A stretch of 64,000 nucleotides of DNA from Methylobacterium tardum. Lineage in GTDB: Bacteria > Pseudomonadota > Alphaproteobacteria > Rhizobiales > Beijerinckiaceae. The notes under the pieces are model-generated. The model worked only from the letters and a program-made list of their open reading frames with translations, ran no database searches and was not told the DNA's origin. The position numbers and the translations under genes were made by a program. Location of the stretch: the NCBI RefSeq assembly GCF_023546765.1, contig NZ_CP097484.1, forward strand, positions 5,628,501 through 5,692,500. The letters run 5' to 3'. This document shows positions 62,598 to 64,000 of the stretch, piece by piece (position 1 is the stretch's first letter; each line of letters begins with the position of its first letter).

Positions 62598-62852
62598 ATG
62601 GCCAAGCGCGTGAAGTCCCTCCCGCAGGAGCGGGGCACCGTTCTGTTCGACATCGTCTTCGCGGACGGCAGCCGCGCCTCGAACCGGCGCGTGCCGGTGG
62701 AGATCCTGGGCGGCTTGGACGGTGATCAGCCCGCCCGTGATCTCATCGAGCAGCAGGAGGCGGAGATCGCCCAGAAGGCTGGTCGGCCGCCGCGAGTGAT
62801 CCAGAGCCTGACGCGAGCCGCCAGGCCGGAGCCGAGGCCCGTGCAAGAATAG
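62598..62852 (+). CDS. Small conserved hypothetical protein
   Basis: The 84-residue protein starts [20 protein letters not shown], has a beta-strand segment ([20 protein letters not shown]) and a helix with basic tail. It is of a Methylobacterium-type small family with unknown function; it is divergent from the cold-shock gene. Confidence 0.6.
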   Translation: MAKRVKSLPQERGTVLFDIVFADGSRASNRRVPVEILGGLDGDQPARDLIEQQEAEIAQKAGRPPRVIQSLTRAARPEPRPVQE

Positions 62853-63496
62853 CGGCCGTTCAGCGGAGCGGCTGGGCTGTGGTTTGGGCTCGGCCCCGTC
62901 ACCCGATCTGATCACGGGTCGGCGGGGCTTGGTGCCGTTCCTCACGGCATGGGCCCGATACGCGGCGCGGCCCGAGACGTAGGATGGCGGGCGGCGGTGA
63001 GCTGAGGCTCAACGGTGGCACTTGGCGGGGTCCCGGAACGGGAAAGCTGCTTCTGGCGCCAGTCGGTAACGACAGGTGCGCCAGCAGGCGCGCAGTCAGA
63101 GACCTGCCGCAATCCTCCCGCCTGATTTTGGATAGCACCAGCACGCCACCAATCGCGCCACCCTTGAAGGGGCCGTCATCGCGAGTGCTGGTTGCGGCAA
63201 CGCAGATAGAGGGCTGCCCGGCTGCTGACACTCACCGCAGCCGGCAAAAACGCCTCGTAGCCCGTAAATGACGCAGAAGCGGCGGAATCTCCGCGTGGGA
63301 ATCTACCTGTTCTAGCGGTACGAAAATAAACATTCAAGCCAACCATATGTATTTTACGGCAGAACTGAGATTGACAACTTTTCACAAGCTTAGGCTGGAT
63401 CGGTCCTTAGGTCGTATTTCGAACGAAACTTTCGGCGCGCTAGTCGCTTATAACCTACGCGATCCAAGTTCATATGCCCACGTGCCGAGGCTCTAC
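62853..63496. other. Intergenic region, no supported gene
   Basis: About 640 bases. Short frames on both strands lack family character. The stretch at 63300-63480 is AT-rich and probably promoter-containing. Confidence 0.4.
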
Positions 63497-63682
63497 ATGC
63501 ACAAACGGCTATTGGTCTCCATTGCCGCGCTCATGAGCATGGCTCCTTATCCTGTCATGGCCCAGGATGGGGATCAGGTCGGAGCTGACCAGAGGCGTGC
63601 TTCAGCGACAAGGGCATCGAATAGGACGGCAACTGGACAGACGGCGCCGAACCTGAGCGTACTGGGACCTAGTGAGACCTGA
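63497..63682 (+). CDS. Small exported protein
   Basis: From the ATG at 63497 the 61-residue frame has a signal peptide (MHKRLLVSIAALMSMAPYPV, M-A-Q) and a short polar mature part. The open frame upstream begins in AT-rich sequence and is not conserved. No family. Confidence 0.5.
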   Translation: MHKRLLVSIAALMSMAPYPVMAQDGDQVGADQRRASATRASNRTATGQTAPNLSVLGPSET

Positions 63683-63903
63683 TGAATTCAACTGCGGGCC
63701 CCGAACGATGAGCGGTTCTATGCAATCGCCAGGGACATTTGCATTGTCTGAATTCGCTGAATAACGGCATACACCATCTCAAAATAACAGCCTCGCGCTC
63801 ACGCGCGGCTTTCGCGCTGGTCGGCCAGCGTAGCTGATCGTCTGCCCTTTGCATCTGTTGCAGGGCGCATCCATGCATCGTCCTGCGCCACACGGAGTAT
63901 CTC

Positions 63904-64000
63904 ATGCCGAACATGAAGGATCGCGACGCTGCGCGCGTCGCCATGGTAGCTGGAACTGCCACGCCCGGCACCACAGATCCAATGGCGCGGCTTCCGCGGG
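63904..64000 (+). CDS. Start of a hypothetical protein, cut by window edge
   Basis: The ATG at 63904 follows a GGAG site and opens MPNMKDRDAARVAMVAGTAT, running off the right edge. Too little is visible to identify it. Confidence 0.3.
   Translation, partial: MPNMKDRDAARVAMVAGTATPGTTDPMARLPR

Overview
The window looks like an accessory region of an alphaproteobacterial genome, most likely Methylobacterium or a close relative, on a chromosome or a large plasmid. This rests on recognised families: an HWE histidine kinase, a NepR-like anti-sigma factor, DUF6894, PRC-barrel and DUF4142 proteins, the IS66/DUF6429 arrangement, and many tiny proteins of types typical of that genus. No rRNA, convincing tRNA, CRISPR array or replication gene was seen.

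Region 1 (1-7.1 kb) is a mobile-element mosaic: truncated IS630, IS481 and IS1182 transposases and an IS66 element whose tnpC carries an in-frame stop. It surrounds an AT-richer five-gene cassette (835-3374). The cassette encodes an exported HEWAH zinc-peptidase-like protein, two tandem paralogous exported proteins with conserved cysteine spacing, a small exported protein and a membrane protein.

Region 2 (7.4-23.5 kb) is the most interesting part. A minus-strand operon encodes a lysozyme-like/peptidoglycan-binding protein, a metacaspase-like protease and a protein of unknown function. A divergent pair encodes an alpha/beta hydrolase and a gingipain (C25)-like caspase-fold protease. A convergent 1507-residue membrane protein joins a long HEAT array to a NACHT-type NTPase. 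A plus-strand group follows: a small adaptor-like protein, a TPR fragment and an 819-residue TPR protein. Two caspase-fold proteases, a lipase-like enzyme, a cell-wall hydrolase, a STAND-type NTPase and repeat scaffolds are the parts expected of an NTPase/protease-controlled conflict (anti-phage or suicide) system. I do not recognise this exact set.

Region 3 (23.7-49.1 kb) holds stress and housekeeping genes: DUF2721, a class I glutamine amidotransferase, NepR-like, DUF4142, two divergent Crp/Fnr regulators, a response regulator, an SLC13/TrkA-C permease, two CBS proteins, SGNH hydrolase, isochorismatase-like hydrolase, M42 peptidase, Peptidase_Mx-type zinc protein, a Clp1/Grc3-like P-loop protein, erythromycin esterase-like and alpha/beta hydrolase genes. 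Decayed transposase and antiporter fragments and small Methylobacterium-type proteins lie between them.

Region 4 (49.6-64 kb) starts with a complete but isolated nuoD. It continues with small secreted proteins, GlcG/HbpS-like, PRC-barrel and thioesterase genes, an HWE kinase with an adjacent response regulator, an IS3 fragment, a cold-shock protein and several small proteins. The coding strand changes often and intergenic gaps are long, as expected for an accessory region.
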